Of a DNA stretch of 64,000 bases, positions 1 through 10,135 are shown one piece after another. The DNA comes from Gordionus sp. m RMFG-2023 (lineage: Eukaryota; Nematomorpha; Gordioida; Chordodea; Parachordodidae). Positions within the stretch are counted from its first letter, which is position 1. The number at the start of each line of letters is the position of its first letter. A program made the translations under genes and the position numbers. Location of the stretch: NCBI RefSeq assembly GCF_954871325.1, contig NC_088775.1, positions 7,603,561 to 7,667,560 of the forward strand, given 5' to 3'. The notes below the pieces were generated by a model that was given only the letters and a program-made list of their open reading frames with translations, was not told the DNA's origin and did not search any database.

Positions 1-559
1 TATAAAAAAAAATTTTTTTGGGAGGGTATTTAAGAAATTTTATAAGGTAATAAATTATTGGTAAGAGGAGGTAAGGGAATATTTTCTTATTCCTTGAAGA
101 TATTTTTTTTTTAAATAAAATAAAAATACAACAATATTTTTTTTTTAAATAAAATAAAAATACAACAATATTTTTGTAATATTTGGGACAACTTAACATT
201 TAATTCAAATCCTAAAATTTGCCTTGGGATTTATCAGTGAAGAAAACCTTATTTTATTAATTTTTTTTTTTAGTTTTTAGAAATTGTCAAACTTGTCACA
301 TATTATTTCAAAATAATATACCAAGACATATAAATCATTAAATTAACTATATAATATTATTATGTCATCAGTTTTACACGTGATATAGGTTGATAAATTT
401 TTCGTTATAATTTGTAATGTTTATTATATTACATTTCTTTTATTTTTCATGAAATTCAAACCTCGTAAATTTACATAATTTGACAATTAGGGGAAGAGTG
501 AAGAATAGGATCGAACTGATACGAATAAAAATTCAAAAAATCTTGTCGCGTTTTTTTTC
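1..559. other. AT-rich sequence, no gene seen
   Basis: Apart from the tandem duplication at 99-172 nothing is recognised. Stretches 831-1,665 and 2,268-2,877 are likewise unassigned; the latter has an ATTCTCCGCCGCGAATTCGC patch (2,437-2,456) also partly present at 23,108-23,125. Confidence 0.6.
99..172 (+). repeat. Tandem duplication, two units of about 37 bp
   Basis: Two adjacent copies of a T-run followed by AAATAAAATAAAAATACAAC. Confidence 0.85.
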
Positions 560-830
560 GAAGGCTCAAGGCCTCGTTCATAATAAGCGTGATATCGCTT
601 GAAAAATGCGTAATTCATTCAAAGATAGCATTTTAAAATTACGCATAGTTTAAGAGACATCGCGGTATTTTTAAATGAGGAATAAGTAAAATAGTGCGAC
701 ATCGCTTCACTTAAAATAAAATGTTAAATTATACAATTATGATATCGTTTAGTCAGAAATTGAGTATCGCTCTAACCATTATCGCGGTTACTATAAGAAG
801 GCTTAAGGCAACAGCCTTTCTAGTGTTAAT
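560..830. repeat. ATCGC-motif cluster, possible transposon end
   Basis: GAAGGCTCAAGGC (560) and GAAGGCTTAAGGC (797) flank a stretch with repeated ATATCGCTTG, ACATCGCGG, ACATCGCTTC and TATCGC motifs. It resembles the subterminal arrays of the element at 24,170 in style but not in sequence. Identity unknown. Confidence 0.4.
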
Positions 831-1665
831 TGGACGTTTGGGTAGTCATTATAAAAATAATAATTAAAAAAACTATAAATATAGTTACGGATTATTTAGG
901 GTAGTTTTAAATATATTATATATGACCTATACTTCACCTGTTTGTTATTTAAAAATATGGAGATTATTCAGAATTGATACAATACGACTACTAGAGGCGA
1001 TAAATAAAATTGAACATGCAAACGATCGAAATTTTTCAATTTTTTGGCTAAACGATATTTTCATTTTTCGCGACACTCGTTTTTAGACTCGCAATCTTTT
1101 TTAACATTAAGTGCTCCACCGCTCTGCATAGCCTTAGCATAATACACAGTGTAAATCACGTGGCACATAAAACAGACGACAGTTCCTAACCTCCCCCAAT
1201 CATTTTTTGTAATAGAATATATATTTTCTTTTTCTTTTCATTAGTATAATATATTAATGTATTTTATATTAGTTTTTTTTTCATTTTTATAGTAATTGAT
1301 AAAACATATTATTTATATTGTATGGTAAATGAATAATTAATATCTTTCTTTTCATAACTTCAAATCTATAATTATTCGCAATTTAATTTCATAAAAATTC
1401 TAAGGCTGTAAAGAAATTTTTTTTTATTTAGAGAATCCGATGTTTTCTGAGAAGTGTAGCAAAAAATGGAGGACGCGTATAAAAAAAGGTATGCGAATTT
1501 GTTCAAGTGAGAGCTATTTTTTTGCTCAGGTTAAAAAACTCAGTTTGTTTATTTTCGGAGTGGGCACAAAATCGGCTAAAAATGGAGCAAAAGCCCAGTA
1601 ATTGGTCAAAAAAATATAACCTATCACCCAAAATGTCCTAAATTATCGTATAAATATATATTAAT

Positions 1666-2267
1666 CAGAGTTGTTAAAAGATACTTTTTAAATGGATCTA
1701 GATACAGATACATAGTCTCAAAAGTTATCTAGATACAGATACAGCGTCTAAAAAGTTATCAAGATACAGATACAATTTTTAAATGTATCTGTACACAGAT
1801 GTTGCTTCCTCTTTTTCATCCATATAGATCTAAATAAATATATAAACTTAAAAATTTAGTTATAAAATAAAATTTACCATTTCCATATTGTAATATTAAA
1901 ATTTGTACGGTTTATTGATAAACTCGGACATAATATTTAAATTAATGAATATTTATATATATTTTTTATATATAAGTTTTAATATTTTATGTATATATAA
2001 TTCTTTATTATAGTATTAATAAATATTAATATATAATATATATATATTTATAAGCTCATATGAAATAAAATAAATTTTACAGTCAAATATTTTTATTTAT
2101 AATAAAAAAAGGGGTATATAACATGTATCTTAAAAAGTATCTAAAAACAGATACAGATACCTCTAAAAAAATATCTAGATACAGATACCTTTCTAAAAAA
2201 TCTATCTAGATACAGATACTACATTTTTATACCTAGATACTTGTATCTAGATACTTTAACAACTCTG
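1666..2267. mobile_element. hAT-type MITE with GATAC repeats at both ends
   Basis: 602 bp. Ends begin CAGAGTTGTTAAAAGATAC and, in reverse, CAGAGTTGTTAAAGTATC. Flanks ATATTAAT and ATATTTAT give an 8-bp duplication with one mismatch. Each end carries several direct copies of ATCTAGATACAGATAC, plausibly transposase-binding sites. The interior is AT-rich and non-coding. Confidence 0.87.
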
Positions 2268-2877
2268 ATATTTATTAATTTAATTTTGTTTAAGAATTTT
2301 TTGTATTTCAAAATGCCAAAAAAATCCATTAATTTATCCTTTGGTGATGGTGAAATAACGCGAGTGATTAGGTGGGGCATAACCCTTTATTCACTGTAAC
2401 GTGGGGTGTATACAAAATATGCTGTAATTTTGTATTCTCCGCCGCGAATTCGCGCTAGCTGTGAATGAGGGGTAATAACTCATACCCAATTTTTAAATTG
2501 TTATGTCTCAATCCAAATTTCTTTAAACTTTGATATTTTAGACATAAATTAGAATCCACAAAGATGTGATAATATTGAGTAAAAATGTGCGTTTTTGCTT
2601 ACAAAAAAAGAAGGAGTTTATTATCTTAAAAATTATCAAAAAAATGCATGAAACGCAAAAACATTAATTTTACCCTAAAATAAAATGCTATTGTAAGTCA
2701 AATTATCCACTTTCACAGTTTGTTTTTTTTGTATTGCATGAAGTAGGGAGATGCGGAAGGTAAAAATATAAATTTTCGCATTAAAATAATTCGGTCTATT
2801 TCAATCGTATCGCTAGTCGAGGTCAGCAAATAGTTTCAAATTTATTTATTTTAAATATAAGCGAAATAGATTTTGTT

Positions 2878-3030
2878 GAACACCAATATAAACATAGATT
2901 TATAATATTTGGGGAGTGGATAAATTAAAAACACTATACTTTATGGATTACCATTTCTATTAAACAGCAAAAAATTCCATCAAATATATCTATATACAAA
3001 AAAAATTCTCCGGCCGGCCAGGCCCATATA
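2878..3030. repeat. Dispersed repeat shared with PMM intron 5
   Basis: TTGAACACCAATATAAACA and TTTATAATATTTGGGGAG recur, with changes, at 53,098-53,240. Followed by a GGCCGGCC patch. Function unknown. Confidence 0.65.
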
Positions 3031-3127
3031 AAAAATTTTCGGACGCTACCTAACGCTAGTTCTTATCACATAATAGGCGTGCTAAAAAAGACGTTTACAA
3101 CAAATAAAGGAACTTTTGCCTTTCCCA

Positions 3128-3150
3128 AAGGATGTCGACGGGACATCCTA
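3128..3150 (+). other. Small perfect hairpin
   Basis: AGGATGTC and GACATCCT separated by GACGG. Within 3,090-3,230 there are further weak inversions (GACGTTTACAAC versus GACGTTTGTAAC region), suggesting the remains of a foldback element. Confidence 0.4.
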
Positions 3151-3391
3151 GTTAATTTAAATTTAAAGAATTCGATGCGTCGAGGTAAGGTTTCATTTTA
3201 TTTTATGAAAAAGTAGATGACGTTTGTAACCGCGAAGGCAAAAGATAATTATAGTCGTAACATAAACGAAACAAAGGCATATGTACGTTCATGTTATCTT
3301 CCCGTTATGGTCAAAAATTATGTCCTGTTGGAAAAAATATCTAAATTTTTTTTTATCTAATTCCATACATATAAAAAAATATAATAAAATT

Positions 3392-3702
3392 CAGAGACCT
3401 GCAGGCCCTGCCTTAAACCCGGTCTTGCCTGGGTACACGGGCCGGGCCGTATTTTAATTTTTTTAAATATACCCAGGCCGGGCTGGGCCTGAAAATTTTT
3501 TAAAAAATATCCGGACCGGGCCGTATATTTTACAACCAAATAATTAAAATCGCCATTATTAGCTATAAAAATCAATATTAAATAAAATATATTTTAAAAA
3601 ATCCGGGCCGGGCCGAAAATAATTTTTAAAAAAAAAATCGGGCCCGGCCGAAAAATTTAAATCCGTGGCAGGCTGTACAAATGGTATCTCTGCAGGTCTC
3701 TG
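3392..3702. mobile_element. CCGGGCC-rich MITE with CAGAGACCTGCAG ends
   Basis: 311 bp. Both ends start CAGAGACCTGCAG (13 bp inverted). The interior carries several CCGGGCCGGGCC blocks separated by A/T runs. Two open frames across it (3,357-3,575 and 3,559-3,750, minus) follow the repeat blocks and are not genes. Confidence 0.82.
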
Positions 3703-3949
3703 AAAATTATACAAGAATTTATAAAAAAAATTTATATTATTTATGTACAAATATGTGATATCTTATATTTATTTAGTTATTTAATTGGTCGTTATGGTTT
3801 ATTATGTTTATATTTAATTTATTTACTAAATAGTATAAGTCAACACAAAATTTATATACGAAAAAAATAAATTCCAAATTAATAATATAAAGGTGAAATA
3901 TAATGTAAAATAATTAGAATAAGGAAGAAAAAGTGAATCTAGCGAAGGT

Positions 3950-6480
3950 CAAGGGAGAGAAGACTGCCACTGAAACTTGATAATCTGCTGGATAGCTCTA
4001 GCCAGTCTCTGCCTGAGGAAGAAACCTTCTTGCGGATCGCAAGTATGCTTGCGGATGTGAGATCCTAAATCCTTAAGGAGGGATAATTGAAGGTTACCAA
4101 AGGAAGTTAAGGTAGTAGATAAGATGTGATCTTCTGATATTTACAAATATATGTAAATTTTATGCTGTTCTTTATGCTCATGTAGGTGTTTGATTGGTAT
4201 ACAAGAATAGTCCCAAACTATAAATTAACCCCGTTTTCATGGGATCAGAGTGATTCCGTCAAGCCGTTTTCCATAGGATCTAAAAAGTCAAAGGTGGTGT
4301 AAGTATCGAGTATTTGGGCGGATTTCAATGCTCACTGGATCAAGAAATTGCATTGGGTGTGTCTGAGGATTCGTCCTTTGCACGATTTGCAATGTAAGCT
4401 GTATCTTCCTTTGCAGTCTATGGGGATTATGCAGCCAGAACTGAGGAAGTTATTGTACAATTTAGGCAGACTCCTATTGCGTGGGTTAACTCAATGTTGG
4501 TTAGTTGGATTTGAAGATTTTTGGATGGAATGACTTCCAAAAATTAATATACGTATCCATAAGTAAAGAAGTGAAGAGAGAACGGATTGTTGGGAGCATG
4601 CTAAATAAAAGGGATTCAATGTAGCATGCTACAACTGGCCTCTCTCAATCCTTTTATCTATTGAATTCGGGTGATGGGACATCATTAACACGTGTCCTCG
4701 GATAGCATCATCTAAGCATCATTTAAGGAAAAGTCATTTTGTGGGTGTGGGGGGTTGAAAGTAAATTACTCGAAATAAAGTCAGTGAGAGCAAGATGGTG
4801 GGAGATCTAATTCCTAAACCACCACTTTTGTTTGGTAATGAAGCTTGAGCCCATGCTGTTTCATTGAATTTTAGATTCAAAATATTTTCGGTTAGATATT
4901 TTCTTCCTTTTTCATAAATACTGAGAGGGATAGAATATTTAAAAATAGGCGTTGAGCGTAGAGCATAAAGTATGAGTGGAATGTTAAAGAAGTTTTTAAG
5001 GAGGAAGAATGATTTATGCAAGGGTAGCAAGTCAAGGAGGTCGTCAAGCTTAAGAAGTATATCAAGAGTAGGTGGAGGAAGGCACTGATTGCCGTGAATC
5101 CGCCTACTGGGGGATCTAGATGTGTTAGCTCCTCAATGGAGGTAATTCTGAAATAGTGGAGATTTTAAATGGAGGAGTTTACTTGCATAAATTCAGATTT
5201 TATGGGGTTGAGAATGAACCAACAGTGCATCCCATTTCCTTGATAATGTGTACGGCCTTATTGGTTTACAATTGAGATCACTAATGATTCCAGCATTCTG
5301 AATTAATGGTTGAATTATATTATTGATTGCAACACAGAATAAAAGGGATCCTAGTACCCTGTTGGATGCCCTTGGCTGAGAGTATTTTTTGAGATTTGAA
5401 TAAATTGATGGAAACTGGTAACAAGAATAGTTGGTGTAGCATGGAAATGATGTGCTCGCTGATTGCAAGAATGAGTTACGGGAGATGATGTTGTACGCAG
5501 TAGCAAAATAAATTTTGATAAGTTTCATTTGTGGGATTGCTCTCCAAATAAAGACGATTAAGATGTACAGCGGCCTCACATCCGCCCATAATTCGTATTA
5601 GAGATCTGCAAAAGTAGGCCCAATCCGTACCCGGGCAGGGTCAGGTCTTAGAAAATTTAAATTTATCAATTTTATGTTGAATATTGATATTTATAAAAAG
5701 TGGACGACATATTACATATCGTTTATTTTGAGTAATTATAAAATTAATTTTTATATTTAAATAAATTCGGGCCGGGCAGGCTAAATTTTTTAAAATATTT
5801 CAGATGGGCCGGGTAAAACTTTGTAAAAAAAATTTGGGCCGGGCTGGGCTTGAAAAATTAGGCCCGATGCAGATCACTAATTCCTAACTGTAATGGGGTG
5901 AGAAGGTGAGGGGCCTTATATTTTATCTGAATGTAATCATTTTAGCGACAAGGCGTGGGAAAGTTCAACCAATCTCTTTGTTAGGTTTCTGTAAGGATAT
6001 AAGTCTGACTACAAAAATAATGAGAAGGGGGAAGGGGGAGGAGAACATCACCATATAAGATTTGGTTGCATAAGTTTGTGATTTAGAAGGATGGAAGTTT
6101 GTAAGCTGATCAATGGATAAGTTGTGCCCTGGAGGAATATGGGTCTGATTCCATCTAGGCGGTTAGCGGAATCTCGGTGGAAAGATAGGATTGCCTTCCT
6201 TACTTCATCGGAATTGAAATAGGAAGCACAATGAAAAAAGGTATTGATGTTGAAATAGAAGAAGTGTTTTGAAAGGAGTTTTATGTATGTCTAATCTGAG
6301 TGGTAAGCTAGTGAATCATAAGAATAGACCAATTTGAGAGAAACTATAATATTTAGTCAGTCAATTTTCTCTGAAATAAGTTTGGCTTTGAGGTCAATAA
6401 GAGAAGCTTTTTTTGTTATTGTCCTTAAACCCTTGGAGATGGGGAGAAACGTTGCAGGAGGCGTCCGTAATTTGATGGGT
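3950..6480 (-). mobile_element. Non-LTR retrotransposon (LINE), 3' part of ORF2, degraded
   Basis: Minus-strand coding remnants in order: an RT start resembling DEVRKAI and LDGIRPI (6,150-6,250), LGSLLFCVAINNIIQPLI (about 5,300-5,360), WAQASLPNKSGGLGIRS (4,800-4,860) and, nearer the 3' end (about 4,210-4,260), LDGITLIP and IVWDYSC. This order matches the RT thumb and C-terminal region of invertebrate LINEs whose ORF2 ends with a PDG..VWD block. Many stops and frame changes; dead. A GGCCCGG MITE (5,599-5,879) is inserted. The clade is unresolved. The + frame 4,348-4,533 is a shadow. Confidence 0.82.
5599..5879. mobile_element. GGCCCGG-rich hAT MITE nested in LINE
   Basis: 281 bp, same ends as the copy at 15,733. 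Flanks ATTCGTAT and ATTCCTAA agree at 6 of 8. It interrupts a minus-strand LINE fragment, so it is the younger insertion. Confidence 0.85.
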
Positions 6481-7539
6481 TAAATAAATTCGTGTAAAAT
6501 GTTAAAGTATTCTTCTTTTTTCGATTTTGATATATATTTTTTAATAATAACTCGTTAACAGCTAAAGATATAGCAATTACCCAACTAATACTAATTATTA
6601 ATTACTCTCTATATTTTTCGAAATAAATATCAAATACAAAAAAAAAGTATTTGTACTTGGTAATTTTAATATAAGTATTCGCAATACTGCTCAACCTTCA
6701 CCGTAACCGTTACATTGGAATAACCGTTTAGAATTTTGTGAACCTAAACTGAATATAAAATCTTGAACTTAAAATATAATATTTCAGTCGGTTTTTTTAA
6801 AATTGTTTTTAGTAACATTCCTCAGTTGAGTTTTTTTCTTATTTTTGTAGCGGAAAGGTAATTGTTTAAATTTGTCTATATAAAAATAATTAATAAATTT
6901 TCTTTATTAAGATGTAATTACTAGTGTTCTTAAAGTCCTTTTTTTGCGAAGTAACTGTAATCAGTTACTAAAACTCTAATAACGGAGACAAAAAAAACAA
7001 AAAACACTTTTAATTAAATTAATTATTTTTTGAAATATATGAATTTAATTTATATGTTCTTGGCCTGGTATAAAAAAAAAATTTTTTTGGTGAATGACGT
7101 AGTTTAAAATGCCAGTTATTTATCACTATGGTTATAATAATGCGACCTAATTGAACTTTTTCGAAAAAAGGCAAACCAGTTTGCGTTTTTATAGATCTTT
7201 ATAAGCGCTGATCAATTTGGACGATACCTATTTCAAATGCATTGTTTGCGTTTTGCATAACGAAACGCATCGATTAGCTCGCATTATAAGGTAGATATAA
7301 TGCATAATCATAATAATTTACTCAATATTCTTTAAAAGAAATGTATATATTAATATATACATCTTTTTACTATTTTTAACATTGAAAACGAATATTATAA
7401 TATTAAATCTAACCAATGCTTATTTGCGTGCGCTTTGTGTTGCCTAAAATAAATATATTATTCATATTTAATTTAACGCCTTTATAAAATATTTGCAAGA
7501 TAAATTTTAAAATTTAACTAGTACAAAATAAAATTACAC
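6481..7539. other. AT-rich sequence, no gene seen
   Basis: No coding or repeat structure recognised; a few GATATAGCA/ACGGTTACA phrases near 6,700 may be a scrap of the GGTTACGG mini-hAT family. Confidence 0.5.
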
Positions 7540-7660
7540 TAGCCTCGAGATTTCGTTAATAGATGTCCAAACCTTTCTGCCATCTAAAAACAAAATCTTT
7601 AGTCTTGCATAATATTTTTTGGCTAAACCTTGTTTTAAAATCGAGCCGTTTAACAACACC
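7540..7660. mobile_element. Foldback hAT MITE, right half only
   Basis: Starts in the centre of the family (GCCTCGAGATTTCG) and runs to GAGCCGTTTAACAACACC. The left half is missing. Confidence 0.75.
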
Positions 7661-7692
7661 AATTTTAACCATATCCATATGAAAAGAATAAT

Positions 7693-7798
7693 ACATGATT
7701 AATACTTTTTTTATTTCGCATTATTCTATTAGATGTAATAGTTTACATGATTAATACTTTTTTTTTATTTCGCATTATTCTATTAGATGTAATAGTTA
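7693..7798 (+). repeat. Tandem duplication, two 52-54 bp units
   Basis: ACATGATTAATACTTTTTTT and CGCATTATTCTATTAGATGT occur twice in tandem; the copies differ only in the T-run length. Confidence 0.93.
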
Positions 7799-7899
7799 TT
7801 GCAGCTTCAGCTGATTTTAAAACGATAATGAATTAAGGTGATGATGCAACTATCATTTGTAATTGTATAAAAAAAATCAAAAAATTTTGACAAAAATCG

Positions 7900-8511
7900 C
7901 TAACCGGCGAAAGATCTAAAATTTTCGGATTGGAAGCAAAGGTTGAGGGACAGCTTTAAAGCCCAGGATTTGGGATTAGTGGTGGAATTGCTGACGTTGC
8001 TAACTACTCCCAAATTAGTGGAGCTATTTAGGCCCAATGGAAGTAAGGTCCCAGGGACTGGTAAAAGGCATATGCCGTTCTTCGGGTTATTCGTAGGGTT
8101 TTCCGCTTGCAAATTGTCGTTCGATAACGCTGAGGGCGCTTCTGGTGGGTCAACGTCGTATAAATTGCTGAAATTACGGAGGAGTCTGCTATTAAAAAGT
8201 GCGCTGTTCGAGGAATGGGGAGAATTGTTCGAAACATCCGGATTCGATGACGGGTCGAGATTGTTATTACAAGAATTGATTTTATGATTGCTACGGAGGA
8301 GATTCGAGTTTCTGGCCTCAATTATAAATTTGTTGGGAGATGCGTGTAATTGATCGTTAGACGCTACCCGGCAAATATTGAAAGCGGACGAGGGTGCGTT
8401 AACGTAATCGTCGTCAAAGGAATAATTTGAGGGAGGTTTAGAGGATGGGGTCATGTGGGGTATCGAATACCGACCGTTCATGGTAAAAGGAGAATAACCG
8501 TTCTTGTCCAT
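7900..8511 (-). CDS. Ser/Asn/Pro-rich protein or first coding exon, 203 codons
   Basis: An open frame from ATG (8,509-8,511) to TAG (7,900-7,902) in a patch clearly richer in G+C than its surroundings. The product starts MDKNGYSPFTMNGRYSIPHM, is rich in Ser, Asn and Pro and looks disordered; there is no signal peptide, membrane span or domain that I recognise. The minus-strand sequence at the end reads TTCGCCG then GTTAGC, so a splice donor at 7,904 could remove the stop and make this exon 1 of a longer gene; PMM exon 5 uses a very similar donor. Overlapping frames in the same patch (7,943-8,287 + and 8,028-8,321 -) look like shadows. Unknown function; that it is coding at all is an inference from length and composition. 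Confidence 0.55.
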   Translation of the reverse strand: MDKNGYSPFTMNGRYSIPHMTPSSKPPSNYSFDDDYVNAPSSAFNICRVASNDQLHASPNKFIIEARNSNLLRSNHKINSCNNNLDPSSNPDVSNNSPHSSNSALFNSRLLRNFSNLYDVDPPEAPSALSNDNLQAENPTNNPKNGICLLPVPGTLLPLGLNSSTNLGVVSNVSNSTTNPKSWALKLSLNLCFQSENFRSFAG

Positions 8512-9834
8512 AATTATTTTTAGATTTTTTGAAAGTGGTATTTGGATTTGTGAATAATATATGTTTTTAGAGATCTCTTATTTTATCATTGAGCTAATTT
8601 TATTTTTTTGATCCTGTTTTAAAAAAAAAATAAATAGGAAGGAATAAACATTAGGAAAGAATTGAATTAATTAAAATCTTCAAAATCTTTGAATCAAATA
8701 TAATAAAAAATATCCGATTTAAAAAAGCGGTAAAAACGCGGTTATAATTTCTCCGCTAAAAAAACATTTTTTTTTTTAAACAAAATTCCATTTTTACATT
8801 TTAGAGAGAAAAAAATAGGATAAAAGTTTTCTTATTCAAATTAGTCGAAAAAAAAGATATTTTTTTTTATACTTTTTGTGGTTTTTTTATTTTAAATATT
8901 GTTTATTTTTGTTATATATATCTAAATAAACAATAATAATAAATAAAACGATTAATAAAAAACAAGAAAGCATGGCTTTTTAAAAAATAAATGATTTTCG
9001 CTAGAAGTTGTTATATAATTTATTAGTATTAAATATAAGATAAATAAAAGATATTACACTTAGAATGAGTTAATTAACAAATATTTATATTATTTTAAGC
9101 ATCCGTATAGTAATAGTGTGTAGTTTAAAATAAAAATGAGTTGTTGATTTGAATTATTAAATTTATTTGGTAATTTAATACTTTAATTAAACGCTTCTCA
9201 GTATGCCTAAAATATGAAGAAGAAAAATTATCAAATCGACTCAGCTTAATTCCACTAATTCGATGGAATTATTGACAGACACTGGAATGGTTTGCGAACT
9301 TTCAAACTTTGAATTTAAGTTTGTTTATACCCATATTCTATATTATTTTATATTATATAAATCGTTATAAAAAGGATAACATAAAACGTTCTTATATCTG
9401 CATAAACCACCCCCCCCCCCTTCGACTAAGGAGTCTTATACAAATTATTTTGGTCCGAATTTTTAGATTAATTCTTACTTTCTTTCCTCGAATATTCCAG
9501 AAATAAAATTAGGAATTATCTTTAGTAAGCATATTTTTTTAAAAAAATTTTTTTTATCTCTAAACTAAAATTTCCATTATTACAATGTAAATATTAATTT
9601 GTATCAAAAATTATTTCTTTAAAAAAAGCAGAAGAAAAATTTAAAATTTTACGAAAAAAAAACAATGTGGTTTTTTCAATTTCATGTTTTTTTACTTTTT
9701 TTTATTAATATTTTTTAAAAATAAAATTGTAATAAAAAAACAATGTAAATCCATTTTTATGCGTGAAAGGAAAATAAGCTCAATTTTAAATAGTTTTGGG
9801 ATCTAATTCATCAAAAAATGCTTCCTCCTTATAT
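8512..9834. other. AT-rich sequence upstream of the 203-codon frame
   Basis: Would hold the promoter of the minus-strand candidate gene, but no TATA box or initiator could be singled out in so AT-rich a context. The + frame 9,309-9,506 crosses a C11 tract and is not supported as a gene. Confidence 0.5.
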
Positions 9835-10135
9835 AAAAACCGGGTCCGACAAATATCTGACCCGGTCCGGAGTCGAATAGGGTTTAAATTTCAAATTTTC
9901 TTATTCAATTTTATGAAATATGATATTTAAAAAAATTTTGCTAGAAAAACATGGCGCCAATATTTTTTTATTTAAAATGATTAAAGTATTCTATACTTAA
10001 ATAAATTCGGATCTGGCGGGAAAATGATTTTTATTTCGGGCTCGGTTTTGGGACGTTAAAGATCGGACTGGGCCAGACTAATTTATTTAAAAATTTCGGG
10101 CCGGACTTGAAAATTTAGGCCAGAAGAAAGTCACT
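9835..10135. mobile_element. GGCCCGG-rich MITE, degraded
   Basis: CCGGGTCCGAC and GACCCGGTCCGG at the left and TTCGGGCCGGACTTG then AAAATTTAGGCC at the right flank an AT-rich centre similar to that of the copy at 15,733. Termini are eroded. Confidence 0.65.

Noticed and set aside
3357-3750. Two small minus-strand proteins rich in RPGPD and QARPGL
   Set aside because: The peptides are translations of CCGGGCC repeat blocks inside a MITE.
7943-8321. Frames at 7,943-8,287 (+) and 8,028-8,321 (-)
   Set aside because: They overlap the longer 203-codon frame and have less protein-like composition.
9309-9506. 65-codon + frame as a membrane peptide
   Set aside because: A/T-driven Ile/Leu/Tyr composition and it runs through a C11 tract; no support.
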